NCBI GenBank assembly: GCA_947627855.1
Contig: CANQXR010000010.1
Location: 1-64,000 of the forward strand
Direction: 5' to 3'
Source of the DNA: an uncultured Clostridia bacterium
GTDB lineage: Bacteria > Bacillota > Clostridia > Lachnospirales > CAG-274
DNA length: 64,000 nucleotides
Positions 51,299-60,024 of the stretch are shown in pieces. The notes beneath the pieces are model-generated. The model was given only the letters and a program-made list of their open reading frames with translations. It was not told the DNA's origin and did not search any database. Each line of letters begins with the position of its first letter. Position 1 is the first letter of the stretch. A program made the position numbers and the translations under genes.

Positions 51299-51772
51299 TC
51301 ACTCTCCTACAACCTTGTCAAAGCCTTCGAGAATTTCAACCCCGTCAAATGTAAACTTGACGTCCTCGCTCAGCTCAGTCTGTTCCGTATTGAGCTTTGC
51401 AATGTCGAGGGAGTCAATATTAACTCTCTTGAGCCATATTCTCTGAATGCCTATCTCAGATGAAGGATCTTCATTTTCAATATACAGGTCGAAATATGTG
51501 TCAACACCCGTATTTGCATATTTGACCATCATTCTGCGGAAGTAGGTAGTGCAGTAATACATCTTCATGCTGCCTGTGCCCTTCCAGCCTGTGGACTTTG
51601 TTTTCGCCCCCGTATAACCCAGAACCCTGATTTCCGACTTGCTCTTGGTCATGGTGGCTTTTATGTCCTTTACATAAAACATCTCCTCTACGGAGCCGTC
51701 AACCTTTGCATAAACGCAGCCCATAGCCCCGTTTATAGCGTCCCATGCCTTTAATGTCTGTGTATATGTCAA
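51299..51772 (-). CDS. Tail tube protein (XkdM-like)
   Basis: 157 residues, DUF2001/XkdM-like: KAWDAINGAMGCVYAKVDG, MFYVKDIKATMTKSKSEIRV and a C-terminal beta hairpin. It polymerises into the inner tube of a contractile tail. TTG start with GGGGG ahead. Order sheath then tube is standard. Confidence 0.9.
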   Translation of the reverse strand: MTYTQTLKAWDAINGAMGCVYAKVDGSVEEMFYVKDIKATMTKSKSEIRVLGYTGAKTKSTGWKGTGSMKMYYCTTYFRRMMVKYANTGVDTYFDLYIENEDPSSEIGIQRIWLKRVNIDSLDIAKLNTEQTELSEDVKFTFDGVEILEGFDKVVGE

Positions 51773-51788
51773 ACCGGTTTCCCCCTTT

Positions 51789-53069
51789 TTATTCTACTAT
51801 ACAGGTCATATAAAGCTTTTCCATAGCCGCCGAAGGCATTACATAAAAGCTTACAATAACATCGCCCTTTTCCTGTCCTTTTTCCACCGTAAGGTCCTCC
51901 GATGAAAAATCCTCTATTGCTCTCATACTCATAAGCTTTCTGCAATATTCTATAATTTCGCTTCTGAAAATGTCACGTCCCAAAGCGTCATTCTGAACCT
52001 TGCCAAGATAATAGCTGTTGAAAATTCCCGCAATATCGTTTCCTATGGCGTCAAGAACCCTTATAACCTGATTGTTTGAAAAATCGCTGTTTTTCTCTGA
52101 CGAAAAGCTTACAAGGGAGTTTATGTCCTTCAGAACCCTGAGCACGCCCATATCGTTGTAATATATGAATTCTCCCTTTGAAACAGCCGCCTTGAGCTGA
52201 GCCTTGCTGTAGCTTACGGAGGGTGTATATTCTCCGCCGTATGCCATATTCGTAAGGCTTTCGTTTATCTGCGCTCCCGCCTGAGCGCCTGCCGTGAAGT
52301 AAATAAGCTCCTTGGCCGTTGTAAGGTTTATAACTCCCTCACTGTCGGCAGCCTTGTTGTAAAGCACGCAGGTTATCTTTACGCCCTCATCATCTCTGAG
52401 CCTTTTTGTAAAGGCTGTAAAAAGGGACTTTGTAGATTCATCATCGCCGTCATATAAAAGAGTGGTAAAGCTTTCCCCCTCTATAAGTCCCAGAAAATTC
52501 TGATAGGTCGTTCCCGTAAACGCCGTATCATCTCCTCCGGTAAGGACAATGCCGGCAGCTTCGGAAAGCTCGCCGGAAATACTTATAAAGCCGTTGTCAC
52601 TGAATTCCTCTGCACTTCCTATTGTCTGAGCGTCCGCAAGAACATCGTCAATATAGGTTGAAACAACATACTTTTCTTCTTCGTCCACGTCCTTCGCTAT
52701 AACAACCCTTATGTCGTTTCCCCTGCTGCCGCCCTTTGCCGCTTTTACACTGAGCCCGCCGCTTTCCGCCTTGGCTGCACTTCCCTGTTCTCCCGTGTAG
52801 AGAATAAGACTTTTGGCATTTATAAAAAGCTCTCTCAGGGGCTTCATTTTTTCATGGCTGTAATCATAGCCCAGAATTTTCATACAGTCCGTCTGAAATT
52901 CCTCGGCGCTTATATGTATAAGCCCTCCGTCACTCCAGCCTGTATCATAGGCAAAGGCCGCCGTGCCCCTTTCGCCCACATTCCCCAAGGCTCTCGCCTT
53001 GGATATAAAATTGATATATGCTCCGGGCAATACCTTGTTTGCAATTACAAAAGTTCCGCCTGCTGCCAT
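51789..53069 (-). CDS. Tail sheath protein (XkdK-like)
   Basis: 426 residues, family features at both ends: GAYINFISKARALGNVGERG near the N-terminus and GKVQNDALGRDIFRSEIIEYC near the C-terminus. It contracts to drive the tube through the host envelope, which makes this a contractile (myovirus-type) tail. Length is normal. GGAGATG lies before the ATG. Confidence 0.93.
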   Translation of the reverse strand: MAAGGTFVIANKVLPGAYINFISKARALGNVGERGTAAFAYDTGWSDGGLIHISAEEFQTDCMKILGYDYSHEKMKPLRELFINAKSLILYTGEQGSAAKAESGGLSVKAAKGGSRGNDIRVVIAKDVDEEEKYVVSTYIDDVLADAQTIGSAEEFSDNGFISISGELSEAAGIVLTGGDDTAFTGTTYQNFLGLIEGESFTTLLYDGDDESTKSLFTAFTKRLRDDEGVKITCVLYNKAADSEGVINLTTAKELIYFTAGAQAGAQINESLTNMAYGGEYTPSVSYSKAQLKAAVSKGEFIYYNDMGVLRVLKDINSLVSFSSEKNSDFSNNQVIRVLDAIGNDIAGIFNSYYLGKVQNDALGRDIFRSEIIEYCRKLMSMRAIEDFSSEDLTVEKGQEKGDVIVSFYVMPSAAMEKLYMTCIVE

Positions 53070-53070
53070 A

Positions 53071-53226
53071 TTATTTCATCTCCTTATTTAAATAGTCGCT
53101 TATCATTTTAACTGCCTCGTCCTTTGTATATTCCTTTCCATCGTCAAGAACCGCCGAAAGAATATCCCGGCTTTCCCTGAAAGCTCTGCTTCTGACAAGG
53201 CTTTCCTTTGTAAATTTGTTTTCCAT
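53071..53226 (-). CDS. Small phage protein upstream of the sheath
   Basis: 51 residues beginning MENKFTKESLVRSRAFRES and ending in a charged helix (DDGKEYTKDEAVKMISDYL). Small proteins of this sort sit in front of the sheath gene in many clostridial prophages; their role is not known. GGAGG precedes ATG 53226; the stop is just before the sheath start. Confidence 0.75.
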   Translation of the reverse strand: MENKFTKESLVRSRAFRESRDILSAVLDDGKEYTKDEAVKMISDYLNKEMK

Positions 53227-53239
53227 GAAACCTCCCTCG

Positions 53240-53704
53240 TCATACCTCATAAAGCCTGCTCATAACTGCATCTGCCCCCATATCCTTGATAAATCTCACA
53301 TATTCCGCAGTAAAGGCAAGTATGCCGCCTACACCCTCTACATTGGAGGATATATTTCCCGTTGTTATCTGTGATTTTTTTTGGGAGCCAAGACTGACAG
53401 CCCTGTATGCCTTTCCCGAAGCCCTCACAACCCTGAGAGCGTCATATACCAAAGGCTCCAGCTCCTCTGCGCCATGATTCTTGCCATGAACAGCCCCGTC
53501 ATGCTCCTCGTTGGTGCCGTAATACTCCACAATAAATATACACCTTTGCTTTATATATCCCCCAAGAGCCTGACTGCTTGAAATTTTATCGGCTCTTACA
53601 GTAAAACAGGGTCTTATGAAGCCCATAGGCATTTCCTCCGTATATATGGGATATCCCATACCCTTGAGGGCGGAGGCTATGCCCTTTATAAAATCGTCTA
53701 CCAA
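53240..53704 (-). CDS. Tail terminator-like protein (DUF6838-like)
   Basis: 154 residues with the mixed alpha/beta start of the tail-terminator family (IASALKGMGYPIYTEEMPMGFIRP, then CFTVRADKISSS) and the QRCIFIVEYYG strand. It caps the tail tube and sets the joint with the head. TTG start with GAGGTG ahead. It follows the head-closure gene with no HK97-gp10-like gene between. Confidence 0.78.
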   Translation of the reverse strand: MVDDFIKGIASALKGMGYPIYTEEMPMGFIRPCFTVRADKISSSQALGGYIKQRCIFIVEYYGTNEEHDGAVHGKNHGAEELEPLVYDALRVVRASGKAYRAVSLGSQKKSQITTGNISSNVEGVGGILAFTAEYVRFIKDMGADAVMSRLYEV

Positions 53705-53710
53705 CGGACA

Positions 53711-54067
53711 TCACCTCACATTCTTTATTCTGAGGAGTATCTCCTGATGAGATGAATAAACGGCGGGGGCTCCGCTTGAAATATATTCCTCCGTCCTGCC
53801 GTTCTGACAAACCGTAATTTCGGAGCCGTCCCGCACTATAACATCGGGAGAGGTAAACAGCCTGACAGTCTGACTTTTGTAGTCGGAAAAGCGGCTCTGT
53901 TTGTTTTCGTTTATAAGCTGATAGCTTATTCTGCAAGGTATATCCTTCAGATATTCCCGTCTGACGCTGCCGGTTATGCCTGTTTCGTCGTCCTTTACGG
54001 ATACGAATTCGTACGCCGTAAAAACACCCTCATAAAGCCGTGCCGCATCAGCCTTTGCATTTCTCAT
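53711..54067 (-). CDS. Head-closure-like protein (XkdH/gp16-like)
   Basis: 118 residues, beta-rich (RISYQLINENKQSRFSDYK, then VRLFTSPDVIVRDGSEITVC), matching the small beta-barrel head-closure proteins that lie between connector and terminator genes. The assignment rests on size, pattern and gene order. GGAGGGG ahead of the ATG. Confidence 0.7.
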   Translation of the reverse strand: MRNAKADAARLYEGVFTAYEFVSVKDDETGITGSVRREYLKDIPCRISYQLINENKQSRFSDYKSQTVRLFTSPDVIVRDGSEITVCQNGRTEEYISSGAPAVYSSHQEILLRIKNVR

Positions 54068-54077
54068 AAAACCCCTC

Positions 54078-54458
54078 CTACCACCTGAAACGCCTGTTTG
54101 CCGTAAGCTCGTTTTCCCTGTCCGTCAGACTTCTTATAAGCTTTTCGGCCTTTTCATACTCCGAAAGCTCCTTACCGCTTTCATATCTCACGGTCACGTC
54201 ACCCTCGGTAATGCTTTCCACAATTCCCGAAAGCTCCTCCTGTCCAAGTCCGCCGTCAAGCAGTCTTTTCTCAAGAAATCTGCCGCACACTATGTCAATA
54301 TATATGCCCTCCAGAACCTTGGGAATAAAGCCAAGATTGCAGGCTGAAAGAATGTACGCCTCGCCCAGCCCCATTTCCTCTTCTATAAGAGCCTTGTCCT
54401 TTTCCTCGCTGTAACAATATCCAAGCGCCCCAAGCCTTTCCAAAACCTTGTCAAACAT
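54078..54458 (-). CDS. Head-tail connector protein (gp6/gp15-like)
   Basis: 126 residues, helical, with FDKVLERLGALGYCYSEEKDK and FIPKVLEGIYIDIVCGRFL, typical of phage connector proteins (Phage_Gp6/DUF class) that bind beneath the portal. ATG 54458 has AAAGGG nine bases ahead. An upstream ATG at 54488 would overlap the capsid gene by 25 bases and is less likely. Confidence 0.72.
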   Translation of the reverse strand: MFDKVLERLGALGYCYSEEKDKALIEEEMGLGEAYILSACNLGFIPKVLEGIYIDIVCGRFLEKRLLDGGLGQEELSGIVESITEGDVTVRYESGKELSEYEKAEKLIRSLTDRENELTANRRFRW

Positions 54459-54463
54459 ATACA

Positions 54464-55504
54464 TCAGCCCTTTGAAATGATTCTGCAAATAGGTATAGCC
54501 TTGCGGTCAATGTATGTTTTTTCTTCCATACCGTCATTTACAAGCTCCCAGTTCTGACCATCGGCAAGCTCCTTATCGGTGGGAGAAAGGCTCGCCTGAG
54601 ATTTTTTAAGATAGCTTATGCCAAAGGGAGCAAAGCATTTTCTCTGTCTTGCAATGAAGGTTTCCTGACCGCCCTTTGTAAGAGGATCCCTGTAAATCTC
54701 ATAAGGAGTTGCCGCGCCAAGATCCGCATATTCAAAAGCGCCCTTTCCCAGAACATAAGTGGTATACTTGTATGTTTCGGGTCCGTCCCCCTCGAAAGGC
54801 ATAGAATCGTCCACAAGAACAGTCCTGCCGTTCCACGTTCCTATATTCATACTTCTCTGAATTCCTCTTGAATCGGTATACTTGAGATATTCAAGCAGAT
54901 TGAGGTTTTCAAGATTGGTTGCAACAGCGGAATGCATTATACATATGGTATAGTTGCTCTTGTTGTCGCCGCTTGCCTGCTGAACAGCCATATTGAGGGT
55001 AGTTGCTCCGCAAAGCCCGTCGCCCGACTCTGTTATGTCGAGGGTGTGCTCCTTTACAAACTTAGCCCCCTCCGTGTCTTTCATATCAAATATACCCTTT
55101 AAAACAGCAAGAATAGTATTCTGATCCACTCTGTCAAAATATTCCGAAACCTGACTTGCAACATTGTCCATAAAGCCTGCGCCGCCGGTGATGTCCTCCG
55201 CAAAATCCTGTTCAAGCCATGCCTTTGCTCTGCCCACCACAACAACTCCTCTTTCGTATGAGGACGTTTCTGAAGCGGTGATATCAGTCATTCCGTCATA
55301 GTTGAGCGCATCGCCACCAAGAAGCCCGTACATAGGAAGTACAGCATATGCCGTACCCGTCTGAGATGAAAATACACGCTTTATTTCACCGTTGGGCATC
55401 AAAGCTCTGCTTTTAATAAGCTCGTTTTTGTTTGTCTGAGGAATAGTGTTTATATATGCGCCGAAAGCCTGAGGATTAAAACTGGTAACATTGAATTTGC
55501 TCAT
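54464..55504 (-). CDS. Major capsid protein
   Basis: 346 residues with an HK97-like layout: N-terminal arm, then PMYGLLGGDALNYDGMTDITA, ERGVVVVGRAKAWLEQDFAED and the long C-terminal domain with DSRGIQRSMNIGTWNGRTVLVDD. It forms the head shell. No cleaved scaffold or protease domain is seen in it. Upstream is the scaffold gene, downstream the connector. GGAGATTG ahead of the ATG. Confidence 0.9.
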   Translation of the reverse strand: MSKFNVTSFNPQAFGAYINTIPQTNKNELIKSRALMPNGEIKRVFSSQTGTAYAVLPMYGLLGGDALNYDGMTDITASETSSYERGVVVVGRAKAWLEQDFAEDITGGAGFMDNVASQVSEYFDRVDQNTILAVLKGIFDMKDTEGAKFVKEHTLDITESGDGLCGATTLNMAVQQASGDNKSNYTICIMHSAVATNLENLNLLEYLKYTDSRGIQRSMNIGTWNGRTVLVDDSMPFEGDGPETYKYTTYVLGKGAFEYADLGAATPYEIYRDPLTKGGQETFIARQRKCFAPFGISYLKKSQASLSPTDKELADGQNWELVNDGMEEKTYIDRKAIPICRIISKG

Positions 55505-55521
55505 AATTTCAATCTCCTTTA

Positions 55522-55977
55522 TTATTTATTTTTTCTCTTGTAATACTCGTTCCAGTCGTCATATCTGAAGGAACTGAAATCCTTTACACTGGGCTTGCCC
55601 GAAGAACTTTCGGGCTTTACGCCCTTGAGCCTGCGTTCGTTTTTCTTTTCAAATAAAAAGGCGGTTTCCTCGTCCGAAGCAAGCTTCTTAATCTGCTCGT
55701 CAAGTCCCACCACATTTTTGCCGTCAAACTCAAGGCTGTCAATGTCTATAAGAGCCTTGCACGCCTTTATGCTTTTGGCTCCCGCCTTTCTCAGCGCCTC
55801 CTCTATAATTCTGTCAGCGCTGACCTCTCTGAATCTGACCTTGTAGTCCTCTACCTCCTTTCTGAGTCTTTCGACCTCACCGTCAAGCCCCTTGTCGGGA
55901 ACATTGACCTCAAGAGCCTCCAGAACAGCAGCAATCTGCTCTTCCGTAAGCCCTATCTGTCTGAGCCTTTCTTCCAT
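55522..55977 (-). CDS. Phage scaffolding protein (GP20-like)
   Basis: 151 residues: a long N-terminal coiled coil (VERLRKEVEDYKVRFREV), a middle IKACKALIDIDSLEFDGKNV block and a basic C-terminus, as in the Phage_GP20 scaffold family. It guides capsid assembly and leaves. ATG 55977 (MEERLRQIGLT) follows AAAGGAG; the frame is open to 56019 but the added residues are not family-like. Confidence 0.85.
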   Translation of the reverse strand: MEERLRQIGLTEEQIAAVLEALEVNVPDKGLDGEVERLRKEVEDYKVRFREVSADRIIEEALRKAGAKSIKACKALIDIDSLEFDGKNVVGLDEQIKKLASDEETAFLFEKKNERRLKGVKPESSSGKPSVKDFSSFRYDDWNEYYKRKNK

Positions 55978-56037
55978 AATGAAAACTCCTTTCTTGAAAT
56001 ATTTATAAACAAAACGCATAGCTGCGTATGTTTCCTG

Positions 56038-57465
56038 TTAAATATCCGCCATATACTGTGCCGAAAAATCCTCCGCCTCCACCTTTTTCTTTTCCTTTTC
56101 GGCATCAGTCACCCAGGGATGCTGACTTATAACAGTCTCTCTCGACAATATGCCTAAGCTGCTGCGGCAATTCTGAATAGCCTCGGTTTCGTTTACAAGA
56201 ACGTCCCTGTTAAATATAATTTCAGCCTCTTCATCGGAAAAATCGCCCTTCCCCAGATTATACAGATAGTCCTTTATAAATGTAAAAATCTCACCGAAGC
56301 TTCTTCTGAACTCCATTTCAGTGTTGTTCGTATCAATATCTATCTCCGAAAGCATAGTTTTAATATTGAGCTGATTGGGATTGCTGCTCATTCTTTCGTC
56401 CCTCGGATCATATCCTCTGCCGTTTTCAATAATTGCCTTTTTAAGCATATCGCACACAGCAATATAATTGGCGGAATTCACATCGACCCTCAGAGTATCC
56501 ACACCACCCTCACAGCCGTCTATGCTTCTCACCTTTACAGCCCCATACTGACTAAGATTGCGCCTGAACTGCCCTAAATCCTCACCGTCATAATTCTTTA
56601 TAACAAGTATGGTGTTCCGGCAGTCCTCCTGCATATTGTTCATAAAGTCAGACCTCGCCGTGTTGAGAGCGTCCTGTAATGTCTTTACCCTTGTAATAAG
56701 AGGTATCTCCTTGCTGTTGGCCTTAAAGAATACAAGAGGAATGCGGGAAAAGCCATAGACCTCCCTGTCACAGAAGGCATAGGGCAGAAAACTCTTTTTC
56801 TTGTCGGCCTTCAGCTTTCCGCCGTCAGTTTCATAAAATCTGACACCCTCCTTGTCGTATACCTCAACCTTGTCCTTAAAGGTTTCCATTTCTCCGTCAT
56901 ATTCATATAATCTGTATACTCTCACCGCCAGATCAAGCTCGGTATGCTCCTCGTCCTTCCAGAAAGGCAGAATTTCATAGGGCTTGAAACGCCTGAACGA
57001 AAGAACGCCCTCCTCGTTGTAGTACATATAAAGCCACCCGACCCCGCCGAGATAACAGTCCTCAAGCACATTTCTGAGAGTGGAGAAAAAATTGCTGTCA
57101 AACAGCCTCTTGAGCTCCTTTTCATAAGCGGAATTTTCACACCTTACAGTAAAGGGCTTGCCAAGGAAATAACCCTTTTTCTGATCCACAAGCTTGGCAA
57201 ACTGATTGTCCACAAGCCTGTTGTTGGGCAGATTTTCAATTTCCGTAAGCTCGCCGCCCTCACCTATTGCCTGCCTTTTTCTGTCAAGAATATCATGCTC
57301 CCCCAGATAATATCTTTCTCCCGTAAGCATATTCCTGCGTCTTTCCGAAGTAATGAACTTCTGAAGCTCTCCTTCAATAAAATTCATATCACGGGAAACA
57401 CGGACCGGATTCTTTTCTATCTTCGCCGCAGAATCCCTGCCAAAAAAATTCAGAAAATCAAACAA
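56038..57465 (-). CDS. Portal protein (SPP1-type)
   Basis: 475 residues, SPP1 gp6-like: GERYYLGEHDILDRKRQAIGE and NNRLVDNQFAKLVDQKKGYFLGKP near the N-terminus, NTARSDFMNNMQEDCRNTILV later. It makes the ring through which DNA enters. The Mu-F-like minor head gene that often follows a portal of this type is missing; the scaffold gene comes next. TTG start with GGAGGGG six bases ahead. Confidence 0.93.
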   Translation of the reverse strand: MFDFLNFFGRDSAAKIEKNPVRVSRDMNFIEGELQKFITSERRRNMLTGERYYLGEHDILDRKRQAIGEGGELTEIENLPNNRLVDNQFAKLVDQKKGYFLGKPFTVRCENSAYEKELKRLFDSNFFSTLRNVLEDCYLGGVGWLYMYYNEEGVLSFRRFKPYEILPFWKDEEHTELDLAVRVYRLYEYDGEMETFKDKVEVYDKEGVRFYETDGGKLKADKKKSFLPYAFCDREVYGFSRIPLVFFKANSKEIPLITRVKTLQDALNTARSDFMNNMQEDCRNTILVIKNYDGEDLGQFRRNLSQYGAVKVRSIDGCEGGVDTLRVDVNSANYIAVCDMLKKAIIENGRGYDPRDERMSSNPNQLNIKTMLSEIDIDTNNTEMEFRRSFGEIFTFIKDYLYNLGKGDFSDEEAEIIFNRDVLVNETEAIQNCRSSLGILSRETVISQHPWVTDAEKEKKKVEAEDFSAQYMADI

Positions 57466-57477
57466 TTCAATCCCCTC

Positions 57478-58716
57478 CTAATTAAAACTGAAACCGCCGC
57501 CTACAATCAGCTCCTCCATAGCATACCTCATAGCGTCCATAAGATGGTTGAAATCATCTGAAGGAACATTCAATCTGCGGCCGTCCCTGTCAACACTCCA
57601 TGAATAATTTGAAATTTCGGTTATAAAATTTACGCATCTTTTGTGAACGATTATTTTGTATTCCCGTATAAACTGAATACCGTTGTTGATGCTGTCTTTG
57701 CCCTTTCGTGCCGCTCTTATGCCCTTAATGCCAAGCTCCCTCAATTCGTCAATACTTTTTGGCTCAGCACAGTCGGCTCTTATCCGCTCCTTCCCATATC
57801 CCATTTTTTTAATTTCCTCCGCAAGCCTGAAATTGGTAAGCCCCCTCAGATAAAGCTCGTCAAAGACATAAAGTGTTTTGCTTGCCCTGTCAACAACACC
57901 GCAGAACAGCGCAGTAGGATCATTGGTATAGCCGAAATCAAGCCCGAAAACAGTTTCAAAACCCTTTCCTCTGACAATCTCGTCTATATCAAAGCCCTGC
58001 TCCTCCCAGTTTTCATAAACCACACCCTCGCTGATGCCCCAGTTTCCCAAACCGGCAACCTGATATCTTTTAGGATTGTTTATCCTCATATCCTCGAATA
58101 ATCTGATATCCGCATCGTCAAGGAATTCATTTATCATATAATTTGTAGTCAAAGCAAGAATGTCGTCACTCTTTACATCAAAAAACCTCCTTTTAAGCCA
58201 GTGCCTTTCGTTCCATGGATTAAAGGTAAGAGTAATCTGCTTGAAAAGACCGTCCTCCACCGTTCCACGTATGCTCTCATCGAGAATATTGAAATCCTTT
58301 TCATCGGTAATTTCATAAGCCTCCTCTATCCAGAGCCAACAAAGTCTGCCGACCTCCGTGCTTATGGAAGTTATCTTCAAAGGATCGTCCAACCCCCTGA
58401 AAAAAATCTTTTGCCCCGTAGGTATATACTCCATTTCAAGAGGACTGAGCTTAACACTCCATACAGCCTCGCAGTTCAGTCTTTTTATAGCCCACTTGAG
58501 CTCAGTAAAGCAACTGTCCTTGAGGGTTCGGTAGGTTTTTCTGACAACAAGAGTATTTGCCCCGCCGTAAAGCATCATATTCACAATAAACCAAAGAGCG
58601 GCTGTTTTGCTTTTCTTGCTCCCTCTGCTGCCCTTTACAACCCTGTATCTTCCCCTGAAAAACCAAAAATCCCTGTACCCTCTGCCTACAAGCTCGCTGA
58701 ATTTTATTTCATTCAT
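57478..58716 (-). CDS. Terminase large subunit (PBSX type)
   Basis: About 412 residues. Walker A-like GSRGSKKSKT near residue 30, Walker B-like LCWLWIEEAYE, and the nuclease start GLDFGYTNDP near 250, all intact. It pumps DNA into the head and cuts it. It belongs to the PBSX XtmB family. The start at 58716 (MNEIKF) is best spaced from AAAGG; earlier TTG/ATG codons lie within the end of the small-subunit gene, with which it overlaps. Confidence 0.93.
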   Translation of the reverse strand: MNEIKFSELVGRGYRDFWFFRGRYRVVKGSRGSKKSKTAALWFIVNMMLYGGANTLVVRKTYRTLKDSCFTELKWAIKRLNCEAVWSVKLSPLEMEYIPTGQKIFFRGLDDPLKITSISTEVGRLCWLWIEEAYEITDEKDFNILDESIRGTVEDGLFKQITLTFNPWNERHWLKRRFFDVKSDDILALTTNYMINEFLDDADIRLFEDMRINNPKRYQVAGLGNWGISEGVVYENWEEQGFDIDEIVRGKGFETVFGLDFGYTNDPTALFCGVVDRASKTLYVFDELYLRGLTNFRLAEEIKKMGYGKERIRADCAEPKSIDELRELGIKGIRAARKGKDSINNGIQFIREYKIIVHKRCVNFITEISNYSWSVDRDGRRLNVPSDDFNHLMDAMRYAMEELIVGGGFSFN

Positions 58717-59125
58717 CAACATCAACCTTTATTTCTATAGGCTCTGTCCTGTTATTGTTAGGTTTTTCCCTGTAAAGCCCATAATGCCGCCCAAGAAGCT
58801 CTGCAGCCTTGTTTCTGTCACGCAGCGATGGACCCTTGCTTATTACCTTTTCGTTTACAATTATGTCCTCTGTTATACCACCCCTTAAAATTCCGGTGAG
58901 ATATTCCATAATTTCACTTTCGTCCGCTATTCTATCAAATGAAATTTTAGAAACATGCTTCTGGATATATGCCTTCACCGCTTCTCTTTCAAAAAAACTC
59001 TCGGCAAAATCCTTTCTTTCTATTGTTTTAGGATTATACCCCGCCTCCGAAAGAGCCTTTTTCTTATTGCCAAGCTTAATAAAACTCTCGGCTGCCTTTC
59101 TTTGTTTAGCCCCAAGCCTATCCAT
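58709..59125 (-). CDS. Terminase small subunit
   Basis: 138 residues: N-terminal helix-turn-helix (LGAKQRKAAESFIKLGNKKKAL, NPKTIER), a central oligomerisation helix, and RDRNKAAELLGRHYGLY near the C-terminus, typical of the Terminase_2 family. It binds DNA to start packaging. First gene of the cassette, with AGAAGGGA nine bases ahead. Palindromic element E2 lies just upstream. Confidence 0.9.
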   Translation of the reverse strand: MDRLGAKQRKAAESFIKLGNKKKALSEAGYNPKTIERKDFAESFFEREAVKAYIQKHVSKISFDRIADESEIMEYLTGILRGGITEDIIVNEKVISKGPSLRDRNKAAELLGRHYGLYREKPNNNRTEPIEIKVDVDE

Positions 59126-59157
59126 TGAATCATTCCCTTCTCTTTATTGTAAATACC

Positions 59158-59301
59158 CGGAGGATTATTCCGGGGGTAGAGGGGCGAAGGGTGAGGGGTA
59201 CCGCCGTTTGTGACCACAAATGTGGTCACAAACGGCGGTACCCCTCACCCTTCGCCCCTCGTGTTGTGGGCAAGTGCCCACAACACGCCGCCTACGGCGG
59301 C
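59158..59301. repeat. Palindromic element E2 upstream of the terminase genes
   Basis: Three hairpins in a row: a perfect 40-bp stem (59179-59218 with 59221-59260, 2-nt AA loop), a perfect 12-bp stem (59261-59272 with 59275-59286) and GCCGCC/GGCGGC (59287-59292 with 59296-59301). A smaller CCCGGA..TCCGGG hairpin precedes them at about 59158-59176. The central CACAAATGTG resembles the centre of E4 (CGCAAATGCG). It fills most of the space between the previous operon's terminator and the phage cassette. Confidence 0.85.
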
Positions 59302-59496
59302 ATCGCCCCGACAGCGTGTTTGCCATACAGCTGAATAATGACCTCCAAAAAAATCCATAAAAAAAGATATCTGCGCCTTACCCGACACAAATATCTTTCT
59401 ACGGTTTTGATTCTATTATAAAAAAAGTGACAAACACTGCCATGGTAAAAAAATTTATTGCTCCCTCTGCAATAACTTCAGCTTGAACCAACAATC
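59302..59496. other. Intergenic stretch with no gene
   Basis: Between E2 and E3 the only structure seen is the terminator hairpin at 59363-59398. No coding frame with a ribosome binding site, and no clear promoter towards the terminase genes, was found. Confidence 0.6.
59363..59398 (-). terminator. Terminator of the flavoprotein/ArsC-like operon
   Basis: AAAGATAT/ATATCTTT (59363-59370 with 59391-59398) followed on the minus strand by T7. It would stop transcripts from the 59670-64000 genes before the phage cassette. Confidence 0.65.
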
Positions 59497-59646
59497 CGGA
59501 GGGGCTGCTCGGCGGAAGGGACGAACCGGTGGGGGACAAGGTGCGGACGCGTCCGCACCTTGTCCCCCACCGGTTCGTCCCTTCCGCCGACCGCGGGGCC
59601 GCCCGTCAAACCGTCTGCGACGGTTTGACGGGCGGCGCAACCCCTA
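59494..59646. repeat. Palindromic element E3 (complete)
   Basis: Framing bases GGAGGGGCTGCTCGG (left), CCGACCGCGGGGC (middle) and GCGCAACCCC (right) enclose two stems. Stem 1 is a perfect 82-bp palindrome (59509-59549 with 59550-59590, no loop). Stem 2 is a perfect 18-bp stem with loop TGC (59598-59615 with 59619-59636). E4 has the same framing with unrelated stem 1 sequence. No T run, so not a standard terminator. No coding frame. Confidence 0.9.
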
Positions 59647-59669
59647 GATTTTACAGCTACCCCGTGGAA

Positions 59670-60023
59670 TTATTCAAACCTTTCGACCCATTCCTTTTCC
59701 CTGAACCCCACAAGCACAAAATCATCTCCCACAACAACAGGTCTTTTCACAAGCATACCGTCACTTCCCAACAAGCTCGTTTTTTCGTCATAGCCCATAT
59801 TTTCAAGCTTGTCCTTAAGTCCAAGCTCCCTGTATTTCATACCGCTTGTATTGAAAAACCTTTTTATGTCAAGTCCGCTCATTTTCTGCCAAGCGGAAAT
59901 TTCCTCTGCTGTGGGATTTTCACTTACAATATTTCTGTCGTTAAATTCCACACCGTTTTCAATAAGCCACTTCTTGGCCTTTTTACAAGTTGAACACTTC
60001 GGATATTCCAAAAATAAAATCAT
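59670..60023 (-). CDS. ArsC/Spx-family thioredoxin-fold protein
   Basis: 117 residues. The redox motif C10-STC-13 (YPKCSTCKKAK) and the family's NTSGMKYRELGLKDKL and LVKRPVVVGDDFVLVGF stretches are present. The group holds ArsC-like reductases and Spx-like transcription regulators; the length and the CxxC favour a YffB/Spx-like protein, which reduces thiols or binds RNA polymerase. Start 60023 has GGGAGG upstream. It follows the COG2509 gene closely and is probably cotranscribed. Confidence 0.85.
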   Translation of the reverse strand: MILFLEYPKCSTCKKAKKWLIENGVEFNDRNIVSENPTAEEISAWQKMSGLDIKRFFNTSGMKYRELGLKDKLENMGYDEKTSLLGSDGMLVKRPVVVGDDFVLVGFREKEWVERFE

Positions 60024-60024
60024 A

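Noticed and set aside
41931..59125. Cassette as a pure tailocin (headless tail)
   Set aside because: Terminase, portal, scaffold and capsid genes are intact, so DNA packaging has not been lost.
59126..59669. Attachment site or tRNA gene at the cassette edge
   Set aside because: No cloverleaf and no direct repeat matching the other edge (about 41.5-41.9 kb) could be seen by eye.
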